In this document: in pieces, positions 35,109 through 44,487 of the stretch
How positions within the stretch are numbered: the stretch's first letter is position 1
Layout: each line of letters begins with the position of its first letter
Assembly: GCA_028687585.1 (NCBI GenBank)
Contig: JAQTZV010000013.1
Location: forward strand, 80,381 to 144,380
From: Desulfuromonadaceae bacterium
Lineage (GTDB): Bacteria; Desulfobacterota; Desulfuromonadia; Geobacterales; Pseudopelobacteraceae
DNA: 64,000 bases
Reading direction: 5' to 3'
Made by a program: the position numbers and the translations under genes
Notes under the pieces: generated by a model
Seen by the model: only the letters and a program-made list of their open reading frames with translations
What the model was told of the DNA's origin: nothing
Databases searched by the model: none

Positions 35109-36437
35109 TTATGCCATCTCGCGACCACCTGCAGCCGCCCATTTTTCGAGCATTGCAGTAGTAACTGATTTTGGACGCTCAAGAGCGTAGCCGAGGCCAC
35201 GGTCCCAAGTGATGTTGGCCATGCAGCCGAGTGCGCGGCCTACACCAAACAGAACGGTGTAGAATTCAAACTCGGTCAGACCGAAATACATCTGAATAAC
35301 GCCAGACTGTGCGTCAACGTTCGGCCATGGGTTTTTGGTTTTGCCGTGCTCAGTGAGGACGCCTGGAGCAACTTCGAAGATCATGGCGATAACTTTGAAC
35401 AGCGGGTAGTCTTTGAGGCCGGGGGTGTTGAGGCAGAACTCACGCTGTGAGGTATAGCGTGGATCGGTCTTACGGAGAACTGCGTGACCGTATCCCGGAA
35501 TAACCTGACCGGCATTGAGTGTATCCCAGAGAGCAGCTTTGATCAGTTCTGCGGTAGGCTCGACACCTTTGCAGTATTTTTCCTGGAACTTGAGAGTCCA
35601 GTCGAGAACTTCCTGATTGGCAAGACCGTGCAGAGGACCGGCAAGGCCGTTCAGACCTGCAGAGTATGCATAGTAAGGATCGGACAGAGCGGAGTGAACC
35701 AGATGAGTGGTGTGAGCCGAAACGTTTCCGGACTCGTGATCGGAGTGCAGGATGAAGTACATACGGGCAACGTCCTTGTACTCCTCTTTCTGGCCGATCA
35801 TATGGGCAAAGTTGGCGCCCATATCGAGTTTAGGATCAATGGCAATCTGCTTGTCGTCGCGATATTTCAGGTTGTAAATGAAAGCGGCAATGATCGGAAT
35901 ACGGGCAACGATATCACAGGCATCTTCATACACAGATTCCCATGCGATCATTTTGTTGAATTTGCCTGAGTTATAGAAAGCGGCAAACTTGGAGTCTTTC
36001 TGCAGTGTCAGCATAGCTACGGAGAGCATGACCATTGGATGGCTGTCACGCGGCAGTGCGCGAACTGCGTCAAATACATACTGAGGAACAACCTGACGGA
36101 TTTTCCACTCGGCAACAACTTCAGCTACCTGAGCATCAGTCGGAACGTCTCCTGTAAGAAGCAGATACCAGAAGGACTCAACGGTAGGATATGTCGAACC
36201 GGCAGCCTTTGGCAGTGCAGCAAATGTCTCCGGGATGGTCATGCCGCGGAAACGGATACCTTCCTGCGGGTCCAGATAGGAGATATCGGTTACGAGTGAA
36301 CGGATATCACGGGCACCACCGATACACTGATCGATTGTGACCTTGTCGATAACAACTTGACCAAATTCTTTGACGAGCTTGGCGGTACGGGGACGGTGTT
36401 CCTCGATCTTCAGCTTGAGCGTGTCTTTCAGGGCCAT
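35109..36437 (-). CDS. gltA: Citrate synthase, eukaryote-like
   Basis: A 442-residue enzyme that condenses oxaloacetate and acetyl-CoA at the entry to the TCA cycle. Active-site segments are SDHESGNVSAHTTHLV, GPLHGLANQEVL, IPGYGHAVLRKTDPRY and the aspartate in PNVDAQSGV. The length and these sequences match mitochondrial citrate synthases more than the E. coli type. A eukaryote-like citrate synthase has been described in Geobacter sulfurreducens, so this supports the host assignment. It is monocistronic, with a terminator after it. A pair of TGTATAC-type motifs lies upstream. Confidence 0.95.
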   Translation of the reverse strand: MALKDTLKLKIEEHRPRTAKLVKEFGQVVIDKVTIDQCIGGARDIRSLVTDISYLDPQEGIRFRGMTIPETFAALPKAAGSTYPTVESFWYLLLTGDVPTDAQVAEVVAEWKIRQVVPQYVFDAVRALPRDSHPMVMLSVAMLTLQKDSKFAAFYNSGKFNKMIAWESVYEDACDIVARIPIIAAFIYNLKYRDDKQIAIDPKLDMGANFAHMIGQKEEYKDVARMYFILHSDHESGNVSAHTTHLVHSALSDPYYAYSAGLNGLAGPLHGLANQEVLDWTLKFQEKYCKGVEPTAELIKAALWDTLNAGQVIPGYGHAVLRKTDPRYTSQREFCLNTPGLKDYPLFKVIAMIFEVAPGVLTEHGKTKNPWPNVDAQSGVIQMYFGLTEFEFYTVLFGVGRALGCMANITWDRGLGYALERPKSVTTAMLEKWAAAGGREMA

Positions 36438-36552
36438 TGTTTTACTCTCCTTTTTGTGGTGTGGGGGTTAAACCCGGATAAAAAGCTTTTCGGCTTCCTA
36501 ACATCTAATCCATCAGTGCTTGGGGGGAGAAACGGGACTCTTTTTTGGCATA

Positions 36553-36594
36553 CTGTATACAATTTCTGCTGCTGTTATACCCGACCGTATACAG
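36553..36594 (-). promoter_or_regulatory. Inverted TGTATAC motifs upstream of citrate synthase
   Basis: CTGTATAC (36553-36560) and GTATACAG (36587-36594) face each other with 26 nt between. They lie about 120-160 nt upstream of the start and could be a regulator site. The regulator is not known. Confidence 0.4.
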
Positions 36595-36624
36595 AAAATG
36601 CAACTAAAATTTTACCCTATGAAA

Positions 36625-37818
36625 TCAGCCCAGAATTACCAGATCCTCACTGGAATGGGTAAGGCGTTTAAGGCCGTTATTACTGAGATAAAAAGTATTT
36701 TCAATGCCTATTGCGCCTTCACCGGGAAAGACAATCTTCGGCTCAAACGCGAATGTCATGCCGACTTCCAGCGTCATCTGATCATAGCCCCGGGCAATGA
36801 ACGGGTATTCGTCGATTTCCACTCCGAGACCATGGCCGATATATGAGACCTGCGCCCCTTTTGCACCCATGAAGCTGTCAACATACCCCATATCACCAGC
36901 GCATCTGCAGCAGATGGCATACAGTTCCCCCCAACTCACGCCAACCCTGGCATTATCGATCATTAATGACTGGATTATCAGCATATCATCGTAGGCTCTC
37001 CGCAATCGATCTGAAGGCTGGCCAACTGAAAACACTCTGGTTTGATCACTCAGATACCCATCAACACATCCGGCAAAATCAATAATAACCGGTTCATTCG
37101 GCTCAATACGCTTCAACCCGGCGCCTTGACCAAAAGAAGAATTAAGACCCATCCCTCCAAGCGGAGCATCAGGGTACGCCGGCACCGCACTGTCAGTGCC
37201 GGAAAATATCTGGCCGTAAAAAATATCAGAATTGAAGCCGCGCATACGTATCAACCCCTGATGGCCGCCTTTGCGTGCGGTATATTCAAGCTCTGCGGCT
37301 ACATCCAGATCCGTCATGCCGACTGAAATAACTTCGCGGGCACGACGATATACCAGATCAACCTGATCAGCGGCATCCTTCATAAGATGAATCTCATAAT
37401 GAGATTTTATCATCCTGACTTTTCGAATCAGCGGGGTTGCGTCGGTGAAAACAGCACCCGAGTAGAGCGTACGATACCGTTCATAAAAATTTACCGGCAG
37501 GACATCGAGTTCGAGTCCGATACGTTTTGGTTCTGAGTATCCATATTGTGCAAGAATTTTTGGTATATCCTTTAATGACGTGAATGGCACAACCTCCTTA
37601 AGCCCCGATTCCATCCGGGCTCGCCCCGCGTCTTTGCGCACCATGTAAAGAGGCTGACCAGACGCCGGAACGTACAGATTTCCGTTCTGAACCGTGCCGG
37701 TAAAATAAAACAGATCCGCATTTTGCACTATGATAACGGCATCCAGTGATTCGGACATCATATATTCCTGGAGTTTACTGCAACGATATTCCAGCTCTGT
37801 AGCGGGGGTCAGACGCAT
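36625..37818 (-). CDS. M24 family Xaa-Pro peptidase
   Basis: A 397-residue pita-bread-fold metallopeptidase. The N-terminal creatinase-like domain covers about 1-140. The catalytic domain has the metal aspartates in VIIDFAGCVDGYLSDQTR, the histidine in GHGLGVEIDE and glutamates in FAFEPKIV and GAIGIENTF, so all five ligands are present. It probably cleaves N-terminal Xaa-Pro bonds in the cytoplasm. The start at 37818 follows AGGGAGAG; the frame to 37884 lacks support. No obvious operon partner. Confidence 0.9.
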   Translation of the reverse strand: MRLTPATELEYRCSKLQEYMMSESLDAVIIVQNADLFYFTGTVQNGNLYVPASGQPLYMVRKDAGRARMESGLKEVVPFTSLKDIPKILAQYGYSEPKRIGLELDVLPVNFYERYRTLYSGAVFTDATPLIRKVRMIKSHYEIHLMKDAADQVDLVYRRAREVISVGMTDLDVAAELEYTARKGGHQGLIRMRGFNSDIFYGQIFSGTDSAVPAYPDAPLGGMGLNSSFGQGAGLKRIEPNEPVIIDFAGCVDGYLSDQTRVFSVGQPSDRLRRAYDDMLIIQSLMIDNARVGVSWGELYAICCRCAGDMGYVDSFMGAKGAQVSYIGHGLGVEIDEYPFIARGYDQMTLEVGMTFAFEPKIVFPGEGAIGIENTFYLSNNGLKRLTHSSEDLVILG

Positions 37819-37979
37819 TATGTATCTCTCCCTGTTTAATAGGCATTCATTCGGCAAGTATAACCGAGATAATTCAGTATGCAAGCAAACGGTTGACCAG
37901 TCGGTGCAAATTGTCTAGTATCAGCGCCCGACTCGAAGCAGTTGCACCCAATTTAATAAATACGGCGGTACCTTTGTTC

Positions 37980-39383
37980 ATGCGTTCCTATCCTTATACC
38001 ATAACAATATCATCTGAAAAGGGGGGAGTAGGCAAGACGACGCTCGCTACCAATCTAGCCATATATTTGAAGGCCCTGCGTGAAGATCTGCCGGTGACTC
38101 TCTTCTCTTTTGACAACCATTTCACTATTGACAAAATGTTTGAACTGAAAAAGCGAGAAGCAGATGTTCCTGACGTTCATGAACTCTTAATGGGGGCAAA
38201 GGCCTGCGAGGTCGTTCAAACAGGCCAGTATGGAGTCGGATATATCCGGTCTTCCACCGAACTTGGTGATATCCATGAACGCTTCAAAGGTCCTATGACC
38301 CTGACTCGTATGCTGGCTGAATCCGGCATTTATGGCATTATCATTATAGACACGCGGCCGGATCTTAATATTTTGACCCAAAATGCCCTGTATGCTGCCG
38401 ACCGTGTGCTGATTCCGGTCAAAGACCTCCCCAGTCTTGAAAACTGTAAAAACATCTTCGCACTGTTCGACCAGCGGGGCATCGACAAAAAATCTCTTGC
38501 CCTGATTCCTTGCCTGATCGACTCACGCATCAAATTTGAAGGGATCTTCAAGGATCAGAAGACTCTCCTGCGCGCTTTTGCAGTCAATCGCGGATACCGG
38601 TGTCTGGACACATATATATCTAAAAGCCCGAAAGTCGAAAGCCTGAATACCAACCCTGAAGGCAAAATATATCCTATCCTGACCCACGCTCGCGGCACCG
38701 AAGTTCACAGTCAATTTATGGAAATATCCCGGGATATCCTCAGAAGTTTTGATGCTGCCAAGGAGTCCAGAGCGTGCCTGTATCACACGTGGCTCCTTGA
38801 AAAAGAAGCGAATAAGAAAGAGTCCTATCTTGCTCGACTTGAGGGACTGGCGGAACGCTGTCTTATTTGCGGCGCGCTTCTGACAGATCATTCCGATGAT
38901 CGAAGTTTTTATTTTGAAACATCGGATCGTTCCGCTCGAGGTTTTCTGCATGGGCATTGCGTCAACAAAATGCTCTGTTCATCACTCTACGGAATCCGGG
39001 AAAATGACCCGACCTTTGATGCCGCCAAAGCGCTTGTTGCCGAAAGGGCAACCAGATCCGTATCACTTTTGCTGCCACGTATCAACTCTGAAGAGAGTCG
39101 GCTATGTTATCGGCAGTTCAGTATGAGCGGAGAGCAACAGTTCCAGAAAAATGTTGCAATGCCCGGCTTTGAGGCCGGTGAATTCATTGGCATTCATGAC
39201 CGGTTATATCTGTTGTTGAACGAGGCTTTGGCCGGTTTTGAAGGCGCCTTACGGCAAGACAGCTGGCTGGCTGTCTATCCGGTGGACCCGGTAAATCCGG
39301 AGGCTGTACTGCACGAAAATTCATACAAGTCTATCCACCGGATGCAGCAGCAGTTGTCAGAAGCGATCCCGAATATTATTTAG
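37980..39383 (+). CDS. ParA/MinD-like ATPase with cysteine-rich C-terminal half
   Basis: A 467-residue protein. The first half is a ParA/MinD-type ATPase with the deviant Walker A SSEKGGVGKTTLATNLA and the Walker B-like IIIIDTRPDLNILTQNAL. The second half (about 260-467) is not a known ParA part. It contains CLICGALLTDH and GHCVNKMLC, which could form a zinc site. No parB or parS-like repeats are adjacent, so chromosome partitioning is not implied; the protein might position or regulate another complex. The ATG at 37980 begins the conserved part but has only a weak ribosome-binding site. The longer frame from 37893 is less likely. Confidence 0.8.
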   Translation: MRSYPYTITISSEKGGVGKTTLATNLAIYLKALREDLPVTLFSFDNHFTIDKMFELKKREADVPDVHELLMGAKACEVVQTGQYGVGYIRSSTELGDIHERFKGPMTLTRMLAESGIYGIIIIDTRPDLNILTQNALYAADRVLIPVKDLPSLENCKNIFALFDQRGIDKKSLALIPCLIDSRIKFEGIFKDQKTLLRAFAVNRGYRCLDTYISKSPKVESLNTNPEGKIYPILTHARGTEVHSQFMEISRDILRSFDAAKESRACLYHTWLLEKEANKKESYLARLEGLAERCLICGALLTDHSDDRSFYFETSDRSARGFLHGHCVNKMLCSSLYGIRENDPTFDAAKALVAERATRSVSLLLPRINSEESRLCYRQFSMSGEQQFQKNVAMPGFEAGEFIGIHDRLYLLLNEALAGFEGALRQDSWLAVYPVDPVNPEAVLHENSYKSIHRMQQQLSEAIPNII

Positions 39384-39447
39384 TTTCCGTCCGGAAAAGG
39401 TGCTTTTCCCCCCTGGCGGCGTCAATATTCGGCTTTGCTTGTGCGGC

Positions 39448-39562
39448 GTACCGGTGTACGCCTCCGCGCAAATCCTTTATTTCCTTGCCAGGAGAAAAAA
39501 TCCCCGCTTTCCAATTTGGAAACAAATAGTTTATGTCCGGAGTTTCCGGACATAAACTATTT
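39448..39562. terminator. Convergent terminator region with an 18-bp perfect palindrome
   Basis: Between two converging genes. GCGTAC-CGGT-GTACGC lies near 39449-39464. A perfect 18-bp inverted repeat at 39524-39541 and 39545-39562 (arm AAATAGTTTATGTCCGGA) overlaps the yibQ stop codon. The T-run is short, so it may act as a terminator in both directions or protect mRNA ends. Confidence 0.6.
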
Positions 39563-40531
39563 GACCAGTTGTGAAGCGGGAACCAGTGTAATACCCTTAC
39601 CGGCAAGTTCAGGGAGTGCCGCAGCAAGGGCAGCAATAGTTGCCGGATGTGGGTGGCAGATAGCAATGGCTGCGCCGTTTTTTTTTGCCAAACTGACGGC
39701 CTGATCGAGTTGGCCGATAATGTAACTGCGATTCTGCTCGTTATCAAGAAACACATTCCGACGTGCAGACCTGAGCCCCAATCGATGTGCGACTTTCCCC
39801 CCGACACTTCCCGGTGATGTCACACTGTCAACAAAAAACAGATTACTCTTTTTCAGCATCTGCAGCACAGCTGCCATCTTATCTTCATGCTCGGTAAACT
39901 CTGAACCCATGTGATTATTAACTCCAACCGCTCCGGGAAATTTTAGAACAAAACCTGACATCCGCTCTTGAATTTCGTTCTCATCCATCGCCACCAGCAA
40001 ACCATTCTCTTCCAGACGCTGCGCCGGCCAACCTTTTGACTGCATAGGAATATGGATCATCGTTTCGACCCTGTGTGCGACTGCGTACGCCGCCACCTCG
40101 GTGTCAGCCCGCTGACCCGGAATAATCGCAAATGTCAATGGAACATTGATCGAAATGAGAGAACGGGCCTCTGACATGCTGTTCCCCATATCGTCAATGA
40201 TAATAGCCAAACGCCCTGAACCTCTCTCATTAACCCCGGATTTATCAGCATCCGGAAGGACGGTGGTCGGCGGATAATCACTCAGTTTATTCTGAGTGGG
40301 AGGAGCAGTTTCAGGTTGCAGTGGTACGACATCCTGTGGAACCATGGAACGGGGAACGATAGGTTTATCGTGAGAAGTTTCTGCTTTTTGGGGAGATGCC
40401 GATTTTTTTTTGGGCGGTGAAAACAAAAAATAACCGGCAATTGCCGTTATGACCAGAGTCAGTATTACCAGGGCAACTATACGAGAGCCCGACGATTTTT
40501 TTGCTGTTTTTTTTCTACTTGGAACTGCCAT
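39557..40531 (-). CDS. Divergent polysaccharide deacetylase (YibQ family)
   Basis: A 324-residue protein with one N-terminal membrane anchor (about 18-38), a proline-rich linker and a periplasmic NodB-like domain from about 105. Family segments are LAIIIDDMGNSMSEARSL, LTFAIIPGQ, ETMIHIPMQSKGWP, VGVNNHMGSEFT and AICHPHPATI. The family retains the deacetylase fold, but its substrate is unknown; neighbours suggest a peptidoglycan-related role. The gene overlaps the upstream cohesin gene by 17 nt. envC-yibQ pairing is also known from enterobacteria. It closes the long minus-strand cluster. Confidence 0.9.
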   Translation of the reverse strand: MAVPSRKKTAKKSSGSRIVALVILTLVITAIAGYFLFSPPKKKSASPQKAETSHDKPIVPRSMVPQDVVPLQPETAPPTQNKLSDYPPTTVLPDADKSGVNERGSGRLAIIIDDMGNSMSEARSLISINVPLTFAIIPGQRADTEVAAYAVAHRVETMIHIPMQSKGWPAQRLEENGLLVAMDENEIQERMSGFVLKFPGAVGVNNHMGSEFTEHEDKMAAVLQMLKKSNLFFVDSVTSPGSVGGKVAHRLGLRSARRNVFLDNEQNRSYIIGQLDQAVSLAKKNGAAIAICHPHPATIAALAAALPELAGKGITLVPASQLVK

Positions 40532-41858
40532 TTTTTGCCGGCAGCCGTGCAGCCTTATCCTCTTGTTTTGCGCCTGACTTCAGTTTCAGCAGCCAGTGGG
40601 CAACGAGAATATAGTCATCGAGATAATCCTGTTTGCCGTCGGAATTCACATCATACGCGAGGGTGTTGTCTGTATGGGGTTTTACCAGTTGATCATCCAA
40701 TGCTGCATCAGACAGAGCGAGTAAAGCCACTCCCACTTGATTGAGCGGTGGAACAGCGACGAGTGTTATTTCAATACGCTCTCCTTTTATAATAATTGAA
40801 AGACGTACGTCTGATTTATTCTTCTGCGGCAGCGCATTAAGTTCCCATTTATTGCCGGAAACCTCCCTAATTGACTTCATATTCGCCCCTTTGAGCGAGA
40901 AACTTGGAGTGTCGGTTTCATTGGCTAATTCAAGAGCAACGGTCACAAGAGATACGCCATCCGTTACCACAATTTCGGGTGTCTGTGTAACGCCTGCTGC
41001 AGATAAAGATTTCCTGTCAAACAGGCTCGCCAGACGCGCTATTGTTCGAACGCCGGTATATGTGCGAAACTGTTCCTGCACACTTTGCGTTGATTTCAGC
41101 GCTGCTGTCCAGCGTTCTCCTGCAGCTTTATCTGCAGCAGGAAGAGCAACTGCAGCCTCTTCAGTGGCGCTGATAACTACAGACTCGGCTGGAACATTTT
41201 GATATTCAGGCTCTTCCTGCGCTGCATCTTTACGTACAGTATCGTCGACAGTTGTACTTTGATCGCCGGATGCCGGTGGAAGTGTCATATTGGCAACAAA
41301 AGACGTTCCTGATTGAATTGTTACAGGAGCGGCGGTACCGGGTGTGGTTGTCATGGCGCCGGCACTGTCTTCAGAACCGTTTTTGACGGCTCCATCCTCA
41401 CGTTTCTCCGAAGCAGCAGATGAAGAAGAAGTCACCACAGACTGCACCGCAAGCGGAGAACCATTTGCAGCATACACGGCTGGTGGCGGACTAAAATTCG
41501 GCTGCCACGCTTGCGGTTTCCCCTTGCTGATAAATGTAATAGAGGCAAGTTCACCGGAACCTTTAATAACACCCGTTGTTATAAAAACAATCCTGATTGA
41601 ACCCGGCACCGTAACATTCTGGGCTGGAAGGGCACCTGCGGTCATCGCCCCATACGTAACTGTCGGGTTTTCAAGGGCGTCCTTATCATACAGAATCGAC
41701 AGCTCAATCCCCGCAGCTTCCTGTAAATCAGTTGCGGTAATTGAATATTTTGCCGCTCCGACCGGAACAATAGCTATGGTTCCCGCCTCTCCAAAATCGG
41801 AGGCGGCAACCAATCCGAACAGCAGCAGAGTTGAAACAATTAAACGCAGCGTACCCAT
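40515..41858 (-). CDS. Exported protein with cohesin domain and dockerin-like EF-hand
   Basis: A 447-residue protein with a signal peptide (about 1-25). Residues 28-135 look like a cohesin domain (GIELSILYDKDAL, GSGELASITFISKGK). A long Ser/Thr/Ala-rich middle follows, then a conserved region (about 275-385). The C-terminus has DVNSDGKQDYLDDYILVAHW, a calcium-binding loop as in dockerins, but only one unit instead of the usual two. Cohesin and dockerin normally bind each other, so this protein could link to other cohesin proteins such as the secretin in the same cluster. That is inference. It starts 26 nt after ctpA with a GAGGAAAT site. Confidence 0.8.
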   Translation of the reverse strand: MGTLRLIVSTLLLFGLVAASDFGEAGTIAIVPVGAAKYSITATDLQEAAGIELSILYDKDALENPTVTYGAMTAGALPAQNVTVPGSIRIVFITTGVIKGSGELASITFISKGKPQAWQPNFSPPPAVYAANGSPLAVQSVVTSSSSAASEKREDGAVKNGSEDSAGAMTTTPGTAAPVTIQSGTSFVANMTLPPASGDQSTTVDDTVRKDAAQEEPEYQNVPAESVVISATEEAAVALPAADKAAGERWTAALKSTQSVQEQFRTYTGVRTIARLASLFDRKSLSAAGVTQTPEIVVTDGVSLVTVALELANETDTPSFSLKGANMKSIREVSGNKWELNALPQKNKSDVRLSIIIKGERIEITLVAVPPLNQVGVALLALSDAALDDQLVKPHTDNTLAYDVNSDGKQDYLDDYILVAHWLLKLKSGAKQEDKAARLPAKNGSSK

Positions 41859-41884
41859 AGTGCATTTCCTCTATTCAACAAAAT

Positions 41885-43258
41885 TCACTTATCACTGCCC
41901 ATTGACTTGATCAGCTCCCACCCTTTAAGCAGATCGAGAGCCCGCAACACCTGATAATCATTTTTCAAATTTTCTTCCAATCTGTTTGGTGCTTTTTCGG
42001 TTTTATCATCCTTCTTGTCACTCTTTTTTTCATCCTTTTTCGCCTCTCCAGCAGCTGACTTATCATCAGTTTCAAAATGGTTTTCGAGATCTTTTTCGCG
42101 CAGATGCATGGAATCTTTTTTGCCGGCCGCTTTAGGAAGTTCGATCGCTTCGACTACAATATCAGGCGTTATACCCTTGGCTTGAATCGAACGGCCTTTG
42201 GGAGTGAAGTAGCGGGCTGTTGTCAAGCGGAGTCCGGAATCATCAGACATCGGAATTATGGTCTGAACCGAACCTTTACCAAAGCTCTGGGTTCCCAGAA
42301 TAATGGCCCGCTTATGATCTTGCAAGGCTCCGGCAACAATTTCTGAGGCACTGGCGCTACCGCCGTTAATTAAAACTACAATCGGATAATTTGCCTCTTT
42401 ACCGCCTTTTTTTGCAACAAATTGCATTTTAGAATCTTTTTCCCGACCTTCGGTATACACAATCATCTCTCCTTCCGGGACAAAATGATCAGAAACCTTA
42501 ACCGCCTGGTCAAGCAGACCACCCGGATCATTGCGCATATCAAGTACTAATCCCTTAAGCTCACCCTTGTATTCCTCCCGCATGGTTTTGAGAGCTTTTG
42601 CCAGGTCTTCATCGGTTTTTTCCTGAAACTGGGCGATGCGAACATAGCCATAGCCGCCTTCCGACAGATGGAACCGGACGCTCTTAACCTGAATAATATC
42701 ACGGATAAGAGGGAATTCTTTCGGCTTTTCGAAGCCGTCCCGCATAATGGTCAGAATTACCTTTGTACCCTTAACTCCGCGCATACGTTTGACCGCATCA
42801 TTGATATTTAAATCTTTGGTGAATTTGTCGTCAATTTTGAGAATCATGTCACCGGACTTTATGCCTGCTTTGAATGCAGGGGTATCCTCAATTGGCGATA
42901 TGACGGTCAAAACTCCGTCTTTGATGGAAATTTCAATGCCTAGTCCGCCAAAAGCACCCTTGGTATCAATTTTCATCTCTTTGTAGGTATCAGGAGGCAT
43001 GAATGAACTGTGTGGATCAAGTGAAGAAAGCATACCATTAATGGCGCCATAGACCAGTTTTTTGGTGTCAACTTCTTCAACATAACTTTTTTTGATAATA
43101 GCCATGACATCGGTAAACAGCTCGATAGATTCGTAATCATTCCCTTTCGCTTCTGCCGAACTGCGGCGTTGGGAACTGATGATAAAAACAGTCAAAAAGA
43201 GTACAATAATGGCGAATCCTGCAATAATTCTTGTTTTTTTACTTCCTGGCACACTCAT
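41885..43258 (-). CDS. ctpA: Carboxy-terminal processing protease (S41)
   Basis: A 457-residue periplasmic protease with an N-terminal signal or anchor (about 8-27). The PDZ domain (about 85-165) has GGLGIEISIKDGVLTVISPI. The S41 catalytic domain has the serine in GGSASASEIVAGALQD and the lysine in SFGKGSVQT. A lysine- and aspartate-rich linker (DKKDDK-type) precedes the last 40 residues. CtpA proteases trim envelope proteins, including peptidoglycan hydrolases, which fits its position after envC. The start at 43258 follows GGAGGAAT; the frame to 43312 overlaps envC. Confidence 0.93.
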   Translation of the reverse strand: MSVPGSKKTRIIAGFAIIVLFLTVFIISSQRRSSAEAKGNDYESIELFTDVMAIIKKSYVEEVDTKKLVYGAINGMLSSLDPHSSFMPPDTYKEMKIDTKGAFGGLGIEISIKDGVLTVISPIEDTPAFKAGIKSGDMILKIDDKFTKDLNINDAVKRMRGVKGTKVILTIMRDGFEKPKEFPLIRDIIQVKSVRFHLSEGGYGYVRIAQFQEKTDEDLAKALKTMREEYKGELKGLVLDMRNDPGGLLDQAVKVSDHFVPEGEMIVYTEGREKDSKMQFVAKKGGKEANYPIVVLINGGSASASEIVAGALQDHKRAIILGTQSFGKGSVQTIIPMSDDSGLRLTTARYFTPKGRSIQAKGITPDIVVEAIELPKAAGKKDSMHLREKDLENHFETDDKSAAGEAKKDEKKSDKKDDKTEKAPNRLEENLKNDYQVLRALDLLKGWELIKSMGSDK

Positions 43259-43299
43259 TTTATTCCTCCGGATATATTTGATGCTTCCTGTATTACTAG

Positions 43300-44484
43300 C
43301 TAACGTACCCACTCGGCGGGATCAACCGGTTTACCCTGATGCCGTATTTCAAAATACAGCATGTTCCCTTTGTTTGAATCCACATCGCCTACCGCCCCTA
43401 TTGTCTCATGACGTGCCACCTCGGCACCAACTTTTTTTGACAATCGTGACGCGTGGGCGTAGAGACTGAAATAACCGCCGCCATGATCAATCACCATCAT
43501 ATTACCAAAACCTTTAAAATAATCGGAAAAAATAACCGTACCTTCATATATTGCCTTTATTTCGCTACCGGACGAAGCAGAAACCGACAATCCCTTACTG
43601 AAGGTATACGAGTTAAACTCGGCGTGTTTATGCTTTCCATAAGATTCAATAATCTCACCATGAACCGGAAGAGTCATTCTCCCTTTTTGCGAAGCAAAAC
43701 CGCGGTCAGGAACCGGTGGTAACTCTGCAAGTGGTTTCAGCCGTGACCTCGGCTTTTCGTGGCGTGAGGAAAGTTTACGCCTGCTTAGTGCCTCAAGGCG
43801 GGTAAGCATTGTCTGCAGACGGGCGGCATTTGCCTGCAATTCTTTCAGGGAACGTTCATAACTCTTGCGATCCTGGCGAACCTTGCCAAGATAGGCAGCC
43901 TTTTTGCTTTTTTCAGTTTCAATTTCACGCTTTTTTTGTTCAATACCGGTCATAATACGTTCTTTTTTTAACGCATCACGCTCCAGATTAGATTTAAGGC
44001 TTTTGAGCTGGTCAATTTTCAGATTGTATTCGAGGAAAATCCTTTTGTCATTTTCAAGTATGGATTTCATGTAGCGAATATTTTCCGCAAGCTGCGGAAA
44101 TGACTCTGCAGAAAAGAACATTCGTAAAGCACCGAGTTCACCAGCCTTATACAAGGCCGACAAGCGGCGCTCAATTTCAATCCTCTTGATATGTGCTTCA
44201 TCTGTTACCCGTTGAATATCACGCCCGGTGCTTTCCAGGCTCGATTCAACACCCTGCAAGTCGCGGCCGAGCTTGCTAAGGTCAGACTGTTTCTGCTCAA
44301 GAGAACGTAGAATTTCTTTGAGTTCGGTTGAGACAGCCACTTCCACTTTACGAGTCTTGGTTATGAGTTGTTTCTGTACCCTGATCTCTCGCTTGACTCC
44401 ACTCAATTCATCTTTAGCGTTTTGCGCAAACGCGACAGATGTAATAACTATTAGTGCCGCACATATACGAAACAGCCGCTTCAT
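43300..44484 (-). CDS. envC: EnvC-like murein hydrolase activator
   Basis: A 394-residue periplasmic protein. A signal peptide (about 1-20) is followed by a long coiled coil (about 22-235) and a C-terminal LytM (M23) domain. The domain has NMMVIDHGGGYFSLYAHAS and LYFEIRHQGKPVDPAEWV, but the zinc-binding H-x3-D is replaced by SYTFSKGLSV, as in E. coli EnvC. It therefore should not cut peptidoglycan itself but activate amidases under FtsEX control. It follows ftsX by 3 nt, the known functional partner. Confidence 0.92.
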   Translation of the reverse strand: MKRLFRICAALIVITSVAFAQNAKDELSGVKREIRVQKQLITKTRKVEVAVSTELKEILRSLEQKQSDLSKLGRDLQGVESSLESTGRDIQRVTDEAHIKRIEIERRLSALYKAGELGALRMFFSAESFPQLAENIRYMKSILENDKRIFLEYNLKIDQLKSLKSNLERDALKKERIMTGIEQKKREIETEKSKKAAYLGKVRQDRKSYERSLKELQANAARLQTMLTRLEALSRRKLSSRHEKPRSRLKPLAELPPVPDRGFASQKGRMTLPVHGEIIESYGKHKHAEFNSYTFSKGLSVSASSGSEIKAIYEGTVIFSDYFKGFGNMMVIDHGGGYFSLYAHASRLSKKVGAEVARHETIGAVGDVDSNKGNMLYFEIRHQGKPVDPAEWVR

Positions 44485-44487
44485 CAG

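Noticed and set aside
39376..39807. A 143-residue minus-strand frame at the end of yibQ
   Set aside because: It overlaps yibQ in another frame and runs through the terminator region; it is probably chance.
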